Below, piece by piece: positions 1 through 9,648 of a DNA stretch of 64,000 nt (position 1 is the first letter of the stretch; each line of letters starts with the position of its first letter). The stretch lies in NCBI GenBank assembly GCA_026745465.1, contig JACYXH010000826.1:38501-102500 (forward strand), read 5' to 3'. The stretch is from Lota lota. Lineage: Eukaryota > Chordata > Actinopteri > Gadiformes > Lotidae. Both the position numbers and the translations under genes were made by a program. The notes below the pieces were generated by a model. That model ran no database searches and was not told the origin of the DNA. It saw nothing but the letters and a program-made list of their open reading frames with translations.

Positions 1-325
1 GCAACAGGTGCATTGTCTGTTTGTGCCCGTGGTATACCTGTGTCCTGTGGCACCTCACTGTCTGGTGGACTGAGCTCTCTGTAGTCGTCCTCGTCTGTTT
101 TGTCTGTCATTGGCTCTGAACTGTCATCTTCTTGCCTGCTGAACAGCTGGTCAACATGCCGACGCACCACTCGACCATTCCCCAATAGTACAGTGTACGA
201 CACGGGCCCTGTGATCTCCTGACCCAGCCCCGGTATCCATTTAGGGCCATACTCAAAATTCTTGGTATACACCAAGTCTCCGACAACAAAACTGCGATCT
301 TTTGTGTGTCTGTCATAATGTTTTC
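1..325 (-). pseudogene. Ty3/gypsy integrase C-terminal tail (shifted frame)
   Basis: Reading the minus strand from about 325 down to 1 gives an open frame with the SH3-like integrase tail typical of gypsy elements: a valine-rich GDLVY segment, then GPKWIPG, TGPVSY and RRHVDQL motifs, followed by an acidic tail rich in Asp, Glu and Pro. It is out of frame with the integrase core above it, because of one extra A in an A-run near 315-325, so the core frame stops just after it. The frame is still open at the window edge. The domain assignment rests on motif order; no chromodomain is visible. Confidence 0.7.
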
Positions 326-921
326 TGTCCTGCTTGTTTAGCCTCCACTTTACTCTTTAGATCTGGGTGTATCAGGTCTAATGTGCACCTCAACTTCCTT
401 CCCATCATCATCTCAGCAGGGGAAAGTCCAGTGGTAGACTGTGGATTTATACGATAACTAAATAAAACCCTATTCAGTTTTGTCTCCAATGTCTCACCTG
501 AGCTCTTTTTCATTAGCCCTTTAAAAGTTTGAACGGCCCGCTCCGCCAGCCCATTGGAAGAAGGGTGGTGGGGTGCTGATGTGACATGTGTGATTCCATT
601 TTTTGTCATGAACTCTTTGGTGTTCTCACACACAAAACACTGAGCATTATCTGAAACGATCATCTCCGGAATGCCGTGACTACTGAAACTGTTCCTGAGA
701 CTATCCACGGTAGCAGCTGACGTAGCTGAGCTCAATGGGTATACGTCCATCCATTTTGAGTGAGCGTCTACTATTACCAAAAACATCTTTCCCATGAAAG
801 GACCTGCATAGTCTATGTGTAGCCTTCTCCATGGCTTACTGGGCCACTCCCAGGGATGGAGTGGGGCACTAGCAGGTGCTTTTCTCTTGACATGTGGTGC
901 ATGATTTGACCTTCTTTTCAA
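313..921 (-). pseudogene. Ty3/gypsy integrase catalytic core
   Basis: A 202-codon open frame encodes the retroviral-type integrase core (rve domain). The three acidic residues are present: Asp37 in HIDYAGP, Asp91 in SDNAQC and Glu127 in NGLAERAVQ. The 35 residues between the second and third give the DD35E signature, so the active site itself is intact. The frame is cut off on both sides: upstream by a frameshift near 880-900 that separates it from the zinc-binding domain, and downstream by a one-base insertion near 313-325 that separates it from the C-terminal tail. The stated start is only the limit of the open frame; in an intact element this is an internal part of the pol polyprotein. Confidence 0.9.
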
Positions 922-1192
922 TGTCAGAATCCATATTGGGCCACCACATGTAACTCCTGGCCAGGTTTTTCATTCTGGTCATGCCGGGATGACTCTGATG
1001 CAGTTGTTCCATCATTGCTGTGAAAACTCTCTCTGGAACGACGACCCGGGCTCCCCACAGCACACAGCCGTCCTGAACACTGAGCTCGTGCTGCCTCTGT
1101 TTGTAAACGGCAAACTCATGTCCATCCTTGTGATTTGGCCAGCCCCTCAGTAAGTACTCACGGACCCTCGACAGGACTGGATCTTTGGCTGT
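869..1192 (-). pseudogene. Ty3/gypsy integrase zinc-binding N-terminal domain
   Basis: Downstream of the TAG at 1,193-1,195 the same minus-strand frame continues to 869. It contains the HHCC zinc-binding integrase domain: a His pair around LHQSHPGM and a Cys pair in SCTTCQEK. The domain is followed directly by a premature stop caused by a frameshift, and the catalytic core resumes in the next frame. The segment between 1,064 and 1,192 is open in this frame and links RNase H to integrase. Since only one codon separates it from the RT/RNase H frame, this is a single nonsense mutation rather than a rearrangement. Confidence 0.8.
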
Positions 1193-2230
1193 CTAGCTCT
1201 GGATTTGTTGCGAGGTCGTCATTGGGCTGTTCTCCTGATCCAGCATTAGCACTCGTTCCTCAGGAGGCGGACTGCTTGGACACTCTGGGAGAGGGAGGCG
1301 GCTGAGAGCATCAGCGTTACCGTTGTCCTTGCCTGCTCTGTGAGTAATGACATACTCATATGCTCGTAATGTTACTGCCCATCTCATTATTCTGGGAGAT
1401 GCCATTTGTGGCACCGCTTTCATTTCATTCAACAAACTGATAAGAGGCTTATGGTCAGTACAGATTTCAAACTTCCTCCCATTAAAGTATTTATGAAACT
1501 TCTTCACGCCAAATATGATAGCCAACCCCTCCTTATCAAGTTGTGAATAGTTATTTTCAGCAGGTGAGAGTGTGCGCGATACAAACCCTATAGGCTTCTC
1601 AGCCCCATCTGGCATTCGATGAGACAATACCGCTCCCAACCCGTAGGGTGAGGCATCACAGGATAGTACCAGTACTTTTCCTTCATCATAATGTACCAAC
1701 ACTCTGCTCGACTGTAACAATTCTTTTGACTGGTTGAAGGCCCGTTTTTGCTCCGACCCCCAACACCATGGCTTGTCCTTCCTAAGCAGCTGGTGCAGAG
1801 GAGCCAATAGGGTAGACAACTTCGGTAGGAACCTATAGTAGTAGTTTAACAGTCCCAGATATGCTTTCAATTCCGTGACTGTAGTAGGCGCTGGTGCATC
1901 CTGGACCGCCTTCACTTTCTCTGGCACTGGATGCAGCCCAGTAGCGTCCACCTTGTGTCCTAGGAATGTAACTTCCTTATCCATGAAGTTGCACTTATTC
2001 CGTTTCAATCGTAGCCCTGCCTCCTCCAGCCGTTGTAACACTCTGTCCAGTGTACGGATGTGGTCCTGATCATCCGTTCCTGTCAGAAGGATGTCGTCGA
2101 GATAGACTGCACACTGGGGAATCCCCTGTAGAATCCCTTCCATAGTGCGCTGGAAGATTGCAGGACTGGAGCTGACTCCGAAGGGTAACCTTGCATAGGT
2201 GAACAGTCCCTTGTGCGTGTTCACTGTGAC
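1193..2230 (-). pseudogene. Ty3/gypsy reverse transcriptase (second half) and RNase H
   Basis: This minus-strand frame starts at the BEL/Pao insertion point and holds the rest of the reverse transcriptase palm, with the YLDD catalytic box about 40 residues in, then the thumb and an RNase H domain (CDASPYGLGAVL, then TDHKPLISLL and a NADALSRL end motif). In the uninterrupted element it follows directly from the frame at 7,791-9,460: the codons Tyr-Val-Thr-Val-Asn read straight through the duplicated GTGAC (GTCAC on this strand). It ends at a TAG at 1,193-1,195, after which the frame continues into integrase, so one point change removed integrase from this product. Confidence 0.92.
2226..2230. 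repeat. Target site duplication, left copy (GTGAC)
   Basis: GTGAC immediately precedes the TG of the left BEL/Pao LTR and is repeated after the right LTR at 7,791-7,795. Five bases is within the range usual for BEL/Pao integrases. Removing one copy and the element restores the gypsy reading frame. Confidence 0.95.
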
Positions 2231-2793
2231 TGTTGAGACTTCTAGGTTAGAATTAAAAAATAAAGAGAACGAGTACGTTTTTTAGCTATGTTCTGCTATG
2301 TGCGCATGCGCAGCTTCACGATGTCTTGTTTAGATATGTTTACGTTATGTGCGCATGCGCACCTTCACGACTAAAATTACGGCACCTAGTAATCAACCAC
2401 GGAAAACAAGCATCAGGAGCACAGCCCGTTGGTATGGAACTACGCAGTTAATTATTAATGTTTGGGTTACTTGTATTAAGTACTGAACGTTTGCCTCACT
2501 GTGTCGGTGGAAGTTAGCCGAGTGCAGGCTTATTTGTCTTGTGCTAATTGTTCAAAGCACTCGGCTGGTTTCTGGTGGCGGTGGTAACGATGTTGCAGGC
2601 TTATTTGTTTTCGTTATTGACATTATTGTTATATTATATATTTGAATAATATATTGTCATTTGTTTGTTGTATTTCACGTTTATGACCTGTGGTTATTTG
2701 ATTTAAAATAAAATTAAAGACAAAACACGAGTTATAATATTGCGTGCTTCCTGGTGAGCCTTTTCGGAGGGCTGAACAACGAAGATCCGAACA
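2231..2793 (+). repeat. BEL/Pao left (5') LTR
   Basis: This LTR matches 7,231-7,790 with six substitutions and one 3-bp indel near its end (2,783-2,786). It begins TGTTGAGACT and ends CCGAACA. Two copies of TGCGCATGCGCA lie in the proposed U3, an AT-rich TATA-like stretch lies near 2,630-2,650, and an AATAAA is at 2,707-2,712. I could not identify a convincing tRNA primer-binding site right after it. Confidence 0.95.
2301..2361 (+). promoter_or_regulatory. Two palindromic NRF1-type motifs in the left LTR
   Basis: TGCGCATGCGCA occurs at 2,301-2,312 and again at 2,350-2,361, each followed by a CTTCACGA-like segment, so the second is part of an internal duplication of about 49 bp. The 12-mer is the consensus palindrome bound by the vertebrate factor NRF1. 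The position in U3 suggests a promoter or enhancer role, which is inference. Confidence 0.65.
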
Positions 2794-3036
2794 GTCATAA
2801 ACCATGGTTCTCCTTTTACATGGATTATACAAAGACTAGAAAATTTGTCTTGAGACTAACTTCTGATAAGCAAACAGTCCACCCAAAAAAGCTGTCTGCT
2901 CATCTGCTGACGTACTAGGCAATTCATTAACGAGTGAAAGCCAAGAAGAGGATAGAGTCTACATTTAAAAGACTACTGAAAACCCAGTTGGCGGAAAACA
3001 CTTGAACTTGAATTAAACGCTAGAAAAGTTGGCAAG
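2794..3036 (+). other. BEL/Pao 5' leader between LTR and gag
   Basis: This 243-bp non-coding stretch lies between the left LTR and the gag ATG at 3,037. It would hold the primer-binding and packaging signals, but no clear match to a tRNA 3' end is evident next to the LTR. Confidence 0.6.
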
Positions 3037-3306
3037 ATGGCAGCATCAGAGGAGGAGCTGGAGAAGCTAAAACAGAAGCGGTCAGCAGCCCAGACTGCGT
3101 TCACTAAAAGAGCCAATCACCTTCTCTCCAGAGCTAGGGCACTGGGGGAAAGTGAAATGAAAAGTGAGTGGAGGAACTTTAAAGTGGATCACTCCAGAGT
3201 CAGAGATGCAGGGTTTGAGAATGCCACGGCCCTGAGAGAAGTGGATGACTATGAACCCAAAATGAAGGCGGAAAACATTGACGAAAAAACAGCGGAATGT
3301 GACTAA
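3037..3306 (+). pseudogene. BEL/Pao Gag N-terminus
   Basis: The ATG at 3,037 starts an 89-codon, Lys/Glu-rich helical segment (MAASEEELEKLKQKR at the start) typical of BEL/Pao Gag amino-termini. The frame ends at 3,304-3,306, but the downstream Gag sequence continues without a gap in the frame one base on, so a one-base frameshift near 3,285-3,303 separates the two parts. This is the only ATG in a suitable position after the leader. Confidence 0.8.
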
Positions 3307-5779
3307 GTTTGATGAAACTGAACAAATCATACTGATCAGCATCTGTACAAGGTTCGCTGAGGTGGAAATTACCACCCTCACTGAAGAGGCTGGATCAGCC
3401 ATGGACCAGGCCGAGGCAACCGACCACCACCTTATGACCAGGAGGGAATGTGAATTGATTCATAGGAACCTGGAACGGGAGGTCTACAACTTCGAACGAG
3501 GATTGGATGAGTGGAAGGATTTGATCCCTCGGTCCAAGGCAACGGAGTCAAAGGACCAGATCCGGAACTTGAGGAAAAGGCGGGAAAAACTGTGGGATGA
3601 GTGGGCATGGAAAGGTGGTTCTCAATCCGACGACGAAGAGAAACTGGGAAAAGTGAAAATTGTGGAGAAGGAGGAGCCAGTTGGGGCTTACAACTACAGG
3701 CCCCAGATCAGCCTAGAACGTGCACGCTTGCCCATGTTTGCTGGTAATATGAGGGATTGCTACCGCTGGAAAGCTGAATGGGAGGACTTGCAATGTCTGG
3801 GAAACCCTCATGGATTGGAAAGTGTGAAGAAATTCCATCTCTTGGGAAGCCTGGATGAAAAAGTCAAGAGGGACCTCGTATTGTCCAGCTGTGGATCCGC
3901 CAACGATGTGTTCAGGCTGCTAGACAACAAGTACGGAAATAAGCCGAAAATAGTGCTGCTGATTGCACAAGAAGTGCAAGGACTTTCCCCCATCAAAGGA
4001 AACCATCCGAGGAAGACAATCGAACTGATTCAAGCTGTGGAGAGAGCTCTTCGTGACCTACAAGTCTTAGGGGAGGAAGAAGCGGTAAAGAACAGAGTAG
4101 TCGTGCATTCGATTGAAAGTAAGCTTCCTGACTCACTGAAAGAAAAGTGGTTAACACACAAAAATGACCCTGGAAGCGGGTTTTCACCACGCAACCACTT
4201 CGACTGTCTACTGCAATACTTAAAAAAGCAGGAGGACATTCTAGAGGAGCTAGACCAGCTACAGCCTAGCCCAGTGGACAACACTGAGAGGTCAAGCGAC
4301 AAGACAAAGGAAAGGAGGGCATTCACCAGAGTCACATCAGGAAACACCCTAAAGAGCTCTCAACCAAGCTCATGCATCACATGTGGAGACAACGAGCACG
4401 GAGGTAGGCTGTTCGCCTGCAAGGTCTTCAAGAAGCTCAATCTGACAGGCAAGAAGGCTCAGCTTAGGAGAGCAGGAGCATGCTTTAAGTGCTTGCGCCT
4501 TCATGGTGAGGATGGCGGCTGCACACAAAAGTATCTATGCTCAAAGGATGACTGTCAGAAAGAGGGCTCTTCAGACCACAATTACTTGCTCTGTCCAAAG
4601 CCACTGATCAAGAAGAAAGAGGAAAAGAGCGGTGAGCAGAGCGATGCAAAATTGGGGAAAAAGGGGCTTGGACTAACCAACAAACAGGAGGACCTCCTTG
4701 CCAAACTTTCTCCAGAGCTGCGAGCAGAGTTCAAAGAAGCCTTTTCAAATAAGATCATGACAAAAGTGTGTGCTAGCACTGGTTGTGAGCCAAAAGAGTG
4801 CCCTGTCATAATGATGCTGATGGATGTTACGACAAACTCTGGCCAGCTAGTCGGTACGTTGATTGATCTCTCTTCAGATACTAATTATATCTCTAATAAG
4901 GCAGCAGAGCGTCTCAAGCTAAATGGTGAGAACATTAAGTTGATTGTCCAAGGTGTTGGAGGGATGGAGAAAACCATTACTACCAAGAAGTGTACCCTGA
5001 GGCTGAGAGTAAAAACTCCCAAAGGTACAATAGCAGAGCACAAACTCCTTTGTTACGGCTTGGAAGATGTTGCAAAGGTGAACCAAGCTGTCACGCCACA
5101 GCAACTGCAGAAGTTCTTTCCAAATGTTCCACTCAAGGACTTGGTCCGGCCCGAAAGGATCGACCTGTTGATTAGCCACAGTGAGGGTCGCCTGGTCCCA
5201 CAGCCAGTCAGAGTAGTTGGAGAACTCGTCCTCTGGGATGGCCCCCTTGGGAAGACTGTTGGTGGAACGCATCCTGACCTCTTTGAAGTGATAGACCTAG
5301 CAGTGCACAGGTCTGAAACACATTTTGCTAGGTCAATGAGAACAGCTTCAAGGGCGTACAACGAGATTCTCGTGAAGATGGAAGGACCAAGGGGAGTTTC
5401 GGTAGAAGGAGACTCAATCCTCCGAAACACTGCAACTACCAACAAAGAAGTTCTTGAATGGTCCAAGTGGGACAGTATTGGAGCCGCCTGTGATCCTCTG
5501 TGTGGTGGCTGCAGGTGTGGTAGGTGCCCCCTTGGAGGCAAGGAAATTACCCTAGGAGAGGAAAGAGACTTGGAGAAAATAAAGGAATGTCTCACCTACG
5601 TGCAAGCTTACAAGCACAGCGAATCTCCTCACTGGGACGCAGCTTACCCGTGGAAAGGAGACCCCGCAACGCTGCCTGACAATCGATGTGCAGTGAAAGC
5701 AACCTTCTTAAACACAGAGAAACTGGAGAGGGAAACAGCCGACCTGCCCCAGTCATGGTTGAGGAGTGCAGAGTTGTGA
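3278..5779 (+). pseudogene. BEL/Pao Gag body, zinc-binding region, protease and truncated RT start
   Basis: This 833-codon frame contains, in order: a coiled, charged region; a DUF1759-like Gag core around residues 145-300 (with RLPMFAGNMRDCYRWKAEW near its start); a Cys/His-rich region around 365-450 (CITCGDNEH, CFKCLRLHGEDGGC); and a retropepsin-like domain around 510-600. The protease active site normally reads D-S/T-G; here it reads Asp529-Leu-Ser-Ser, so the Gly is lost. A later segment near residue 775 (PHWDAAYPWKGDP) marks the start of the RT domain, after which the RT is cut short. The frame opens with TTG and is really the continuation of the ATG at 3,037 after a frameshift. At its end, an internal deletion near 5,745 shifts pol into another frame. 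Confidence 0.85.
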
Positions 5780-6975
5780 TAGAAGATAGTTATGTGGATG
5801 ACATCTTGACATCCCACAATGACTTGCGGATACTAGAGACAATCACCAAAGGAGAGGAAAAGATCTTAAAGGCTGGATGCTTCTCCCTTAAGCCATGGGT
5901 CTTATCAGGCCAAAGTGGGAGGTCTGCAATCACAACTGATGCCAGTATCAGTAAGACAACTGTGAGTGTGCCCAAAACACTGGTGTTACCCAACCAGATG
6001 CGAGACGAAGAAAGCAAAGCACTTGGAGTCGGCTGTGAACCAGAGACTGACAAACCTCGTGTGATGACCTCTGTAAATCTCTCAAAGAAGAGAGGAAAGA
6101 TGAGGACAAGCTACCGAGCCTCGAGCTCAGCAAAGTGGGAGGTGAAGGGCCCCAGACTGTCTGTGGGAGAGAGAACGGCGACCTTCCAAGACCTAGCCCT
6201 TGCGGCCCAAGACGGCGTGAACTTTCAGGATACAACCTTAAACCGCCTTGTTGTGATTAAAGATGACAACAATGGACTCTTACTTTGTGGTGGTAGAGTC
6301 CAGTCTTGGAATGAAGACGGAACCGCAGTACCTTTAATCCCGTTCCAGTCATGGCTGGGGACCTTACTTGCGAGGGAAGCTCACGAAGCGAATCATGAAG
6401 GGGTAGCTGCCACACTGCTGCACACTAAAAGAAAGGCCTGGGTTGTGCAAGGTCGGAGGACAGTGAAGAAGGTGATCAACAGGTGCATCACTTGCAAGAA
6501 GAAAAGACCCTGGCTGTGCCAGCAAGTGATGAGCGCTCTTCCTCAGGAACGAACCAGTAGAGCAAACCCATTCGAGTATGCTACACTAGACCTCTTTGGA
6601 CCCTTTGAAGTGAGGGTCGCTGTTAAGAAGAGAACCAAGAAAAAGGTCTGGGGTGTCGTGCATTGCTGCATGACTTCCAGAGCCGTCCATGCTGATCTCG
6701 TCGACGACCAATCTTCTGAGAGCTTTCTTCAGGCCTACTCCCGGTTCACCGCTCTAAGGGGGCAGTTTCGGCTCGGCCGGGTTGCTACAACGTATCCAGA
6801 CAAGAAGGGGGTTGTCCGGGATGTGGACATACCAACCTGCATGGGTCTTCCTGCTCCCATGGTTCCCAGGGCCCAGAGAAAGGATTCTACCATGAACACG
6901 ACAATCGTCGTTCACAGGGATGTGCGGAGGTTGGTGATCTTAATTCCTGCTGAAGACCAAGAGGAGGTAAGATAA
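5745..6975 (+). pseudogene. BEL/Pao pol remnants: RT YVDD segment, integrase zinc domain and partial core
   Basis: The frame holds the YVDD box at 5,791-5,802 with its following conserved KAGCFSLKPW segment, then jumps past the RT thumb and RNase H (junction near 6,110) to an integrase N-terminal HHCC domain (AREAHEANHEG, then CITCKKKRPW). Next comes the first part of the integrase core with Asp at 6,589-6,591 (TLDLFGPF). After ALRG near 6,760 it jumps again to the conserved C-terminal segment (YPDKKGVVRDV and MVPRAQRK), so the second Asp and the Glu of the integrase active site are absent. About half of a normal BEL/Pao pol is gone. The junctions keep an open frame, so a fused product is conceivable, but it could not be catalytic. 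Confidence 0.8.
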
Positions 6976-7230
6976 GTCCTCGCCATGGGTACCCAAAGAC
7001 TGTGACTCTGTGTTCTTTGCTTAGCTAGCGGGTAACCCTGGGAGGCAACTGAGTGCTTCAAGGGCAAACCTGCACTCAGTGGGAGGAAAGGTGGTGGAGC
7101 CTACCTCCTTAGTTATTACTTGTTTGTTTGTGAATGCCTACAACGGCTGGACTTTACTTTGAAATTCTCACTGAGGGACTCAAGAGACTGTGGCCTCCTT
7201 GGATCTTCGATCAGTCGGCCAAGTGGGAGG
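6976..7230 (+). other. BEL/Pao 3' untranslated region and polypurine tract
   Basis: This 255-bp non-coding stretch lies between the pol stop and the right LTR. The ten bases directly before the LTR, AAGTGGGAGG (7,221-7,230), are purine-rich as expected for the plus-strand primer; the same motif also occurs inside the element near 5,915 and 6,133. Confidence 0.65.
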
Positions 7231-7790
7231 TGTTGAGACTTCTAGGTTAGAATTAAAAAATAAAGAGAACGAGTAAGTTTTTTAGCTATGTTCTGTTATG
7301 TGCGCATGCGCAGCTTCACGATGTCTTGTTTAGATATGTTGACGTTATGTGCGCATGCGCACCTTCACGACTAAAATTACGGCACCTAGTAATCAACCAC
7401 GGAAAACAAGCATCAGGAGCACAGCCCGTTGGTATGGAACTACGCAGTTAATTATTAATGTTTGGGTTACTTGTATTAAGTACTGAACGTTTGCCTCACT
7501 GTGTCGGTGGAAGTTAGCCGAGTGCAGGCTTATTTGTCTTGTGCTAATTGTTCAAAGCACTCGGCTGGTTTCTGGTGGCGGTGGTAACGATGTTGCAGGC
7601 TTATTTGTTTTCGTTATTGACATTATTGTTATATTATATATTTGAATAATATATTGTCATTTGTTTGTTGTATTTCAGGTTTATGACCTGTGGTCATTTG
7701 ATTTAAAATAAAATTAAAGACAAAACACGAGTTATAATATTGCGTGCTTCCTGGTGAGCCTTTTCAGAGGGCTGAACAACGATCCGAACA
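7231..7790 (+). repeat. BEL/Pao right (3') LTR
   Basis: This 560-bp LTR is the partner of 2,231-2,793, with six substitutions and a 3-bp deletion. It starts TG and ends CA, and the second GTGAC follows at once. The NRF1-type palindromes are conserved exactly at 7,301-7,312 and 7,350-7,361. Confidence 0.95.
7301..7361 (+). promoter_or_regulatory. Two NRF1-type motifs in the right LTR
   Basis: Both TGCGCATGCGCA palindromes of the left LTR are repeated here at the same spacing, unchanged. If functional, they could drive transcription from this LTR rightwards into the antisense strand of the gypsy gag. Confidence 0.6.
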
Positions 7791-7795
7791 GTGAC
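7791..7795. repeat. Target site duplication, right copy (GTGAC)
   Basis: GTGAC follows the CA end of the right LTR and matches 2,226-2,230. On the minus strand it encodes the end of the Tyr-Val-Thr stretch of the interrupted gypsy RT. Confidence 0.95.
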
Positions 7796-9460
7796 GTATT
7801 TATTTGAGTCTTCATCTAGCCTTATCTGTTGGTAAGCATGACTCTTTTCCTGTTTACTGAATTTTTCACCCCCCGCTAGGGACGTGAACATGTCCTCCAT
7901 TTTAGGAATGGGGTACTGTTCTAGTGATGACACTCTATTTACAGTCACTTTATAGTCACCACACAATCTCACTGTATTGTCTGGTTTTAACACTGGGACT
8001 ATTGGTGCTGCCCAGTCGGAGAACTTCACTGGTTCTATAATCTTGTCCTTCAAGAGCCGATCTAACTCAGCCTCTACCTTAGTTTTCATTGCAAAAGGCA
8101 CTGACCTCGGTTTAAAGAAGCGGGGTGTAGCATCACTGGCTACATGTATCTTTGCTGTGGCTCCTTTTAATGTCCCAAGCTCATCCTTGAACACCTGCTC
8201 ATGTTTCTTTAACACTTCCTGTAAAGCATCTTTGCTGTCCATTATCTTATTCATTGTACGCCAATCCACATCCAACTTGGTGATCCACCCTCGCCCAAGC
8301 AGGTTTGGTCCTGACCCCGCTACAACTACAACTGGTAACTCTTTGACCATTCCTTTATGTTCAACTTTCACATTAGCTGACCCTAGAATGTCAACTTTTT
8401 GTCCCGTATATGTTTTTAGACTGATAGGGCATGCACCTAGCTCTGGCACATTTGCCTTCTTCCATAGCTTAGCATACTCTGACTGTGACATTACTGTTAC
8501 ACTACAGCCGGTATCAATCTCAAATTTTACCTTACATCCATTTACTTTTAAATATTGCTTGAGAGGAGGTACTTTGGGAATGGTAGTGTTCATACTGTGA
8601 ATAGTGAATACATCCTCACTACTCTCCTGACTACTCTCTTCCTCTTCCTGTATGAAATGCGCACTTTTTGAATAGCTCTCTCTCTCCCTTTTAACCTTTG
8701 TAGGTCCCTGGGCGCTCGATTTCTCGTTCCATGCCAGTTTGCAGGCCCGCTTTATGTGCCCTGTCTTACCGCAGTTGTGACACTTTTCTCCCGCGAACCT
8801 GCACTCGTTTGCCAAGTGGCTGTTCCCGCCACATCTGTAGCATTTGGCGCGCCCCCGCTGCTGCGTCTTTGCGCGGGCGTCCACTTCATAAACGGACCCC
8901 GCCACAAGTCGGCTCCCTTTTCCATAGCTCTTAGAAGTCAAGTCCTTTATGTCCTTGTTGGCCGCTTCCATGGCCAGCGCTTTCTTTAGCCCCGTGTCAA
9001 ACATCAAACCATCCTCTGACAAAAGTCTCCGCTGTATTCTGTCGTCATTTATGCCACACACTAATCTGTCACGTAGCATCACTGTGAGCGTGTCCCCATA
9101 GTTGCAGTCCTGCGCGAGCTTCCTCAGCTCCGCCACATAATCACTGACGCTTTCCTCAGGTTTCCTATTTCTTGAGTTGAATTTCCATCTTTGTACAATT
9201 TCACTCGGTTTAGGATTGAAATGGGATCGCAGTAGACTCACCAAGTCATCATATAACGTTTCCCCTGGCTTTGCCGGGCTCAGTAAGTTCCTCATCAATG
9301 CGTAGGTCTGCGCACCCACACAGCTCAATAGGATGGCCCTTTTCCTTACAGCATCGTTGATCTCATTTGCAACAAAAAAATGCTCCAGAATTTCGCAGTA
9401 TTCTTCCAACACTTGTGTCTTGTTGTCAGATGGTGCCACCGACCCGAATGTGCCTGCCAT
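7791..9460 (-). pseudogene. Ty3/gypsy gag, protease and first part of reverse transcriptase
   Basis: The frame starts with ATG (MAGTFGSV) at 9,460. Residues 1-200 are Gag capsid-like, including a retrotransposon-gag segment around 60-130. Two CCHC zinc knuckles lie at about 207-220 and 227-240. A retropepsin follows with Asp-Thr-Gly at 316-318 and a second LLGRGW motif near 388-392, then the RT fingers and palm from about 455. The first RT catalytic box normally contains an Asp before the SHAYQ segment; here residue 538 is Glu (FSKQEKSHAYQ). True coding ends about residue 557, where the BEL/Pao LTR begins; the open frame runs a further 27 codons into LTR sequence. Gag and pol share one frame with no stop between them. 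Confidence 0.9.
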
Positions 9461-9648
9461 CTTGTCTGTCGTCCAGTCACATCCGCCAAAGAGAGAGCGA
9501 AGCCTTCGCTAGCTTGCTCAATGTTGATAACATCACACTCTTAGCCTTTCCTAGCAAACTAGCCTGTTACTAGGTTCCGCCGTCACTTACTCAGTAAAAA
9601 CGTCCTGTCTTCACCGCTTCCATATTCCAAATTATCCTCGTCGCCAAT
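9461..9648 (-). other. Ty3/gypsy 5' leader with candidate primer-binding site
   Basis: This is the non-coding leader between the LTR end at 9,649 and the gag ATG. On the minus strand the first bases after the LTR read TTGGCGACGAGGAT. A TGGCGACGAGG-like segment next to the LTR is the expected position of a tRNA primer-binding site; the tRNA is not assigned here. Confidence 0.55.

Larger units (their letters stand above)
2231..7790 (+). mobile_element. BEL/Pao LTR retrotransposon, internally deleted, nested in the gypsy element
   Basis: The element is bounded by LTRs of 563 and 560 bp, both starting TG and ending CA, and flanked by a GTGAC duplication. The internal 4.4 kb encodes a BEL/Pao-type Gag (DUF1759-like region and a Cys/His zinc-binding region), a degenerate retropepsin, a fragment of reverse transcriptase with YVDD, and fragments of integrase, in the order Gag-PR-RT-IN. 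Three stretches of pol are missing: the RT region before YVDD, the RT thumb and RNase H, and the second half of the integrase core. It therefore cannot have moved on its own; either it was mobilised in trans or it lost these parts after insertion. LTR identity of about 99% argues for a recent insertion. Confidence 0.92.

Noticed and set aside
107..316. 69-codon minus-strand frame at the left edge
   Set aside because: It is a shadow frame; the adjacent frame carries the recognisable gypsy integrase tail.
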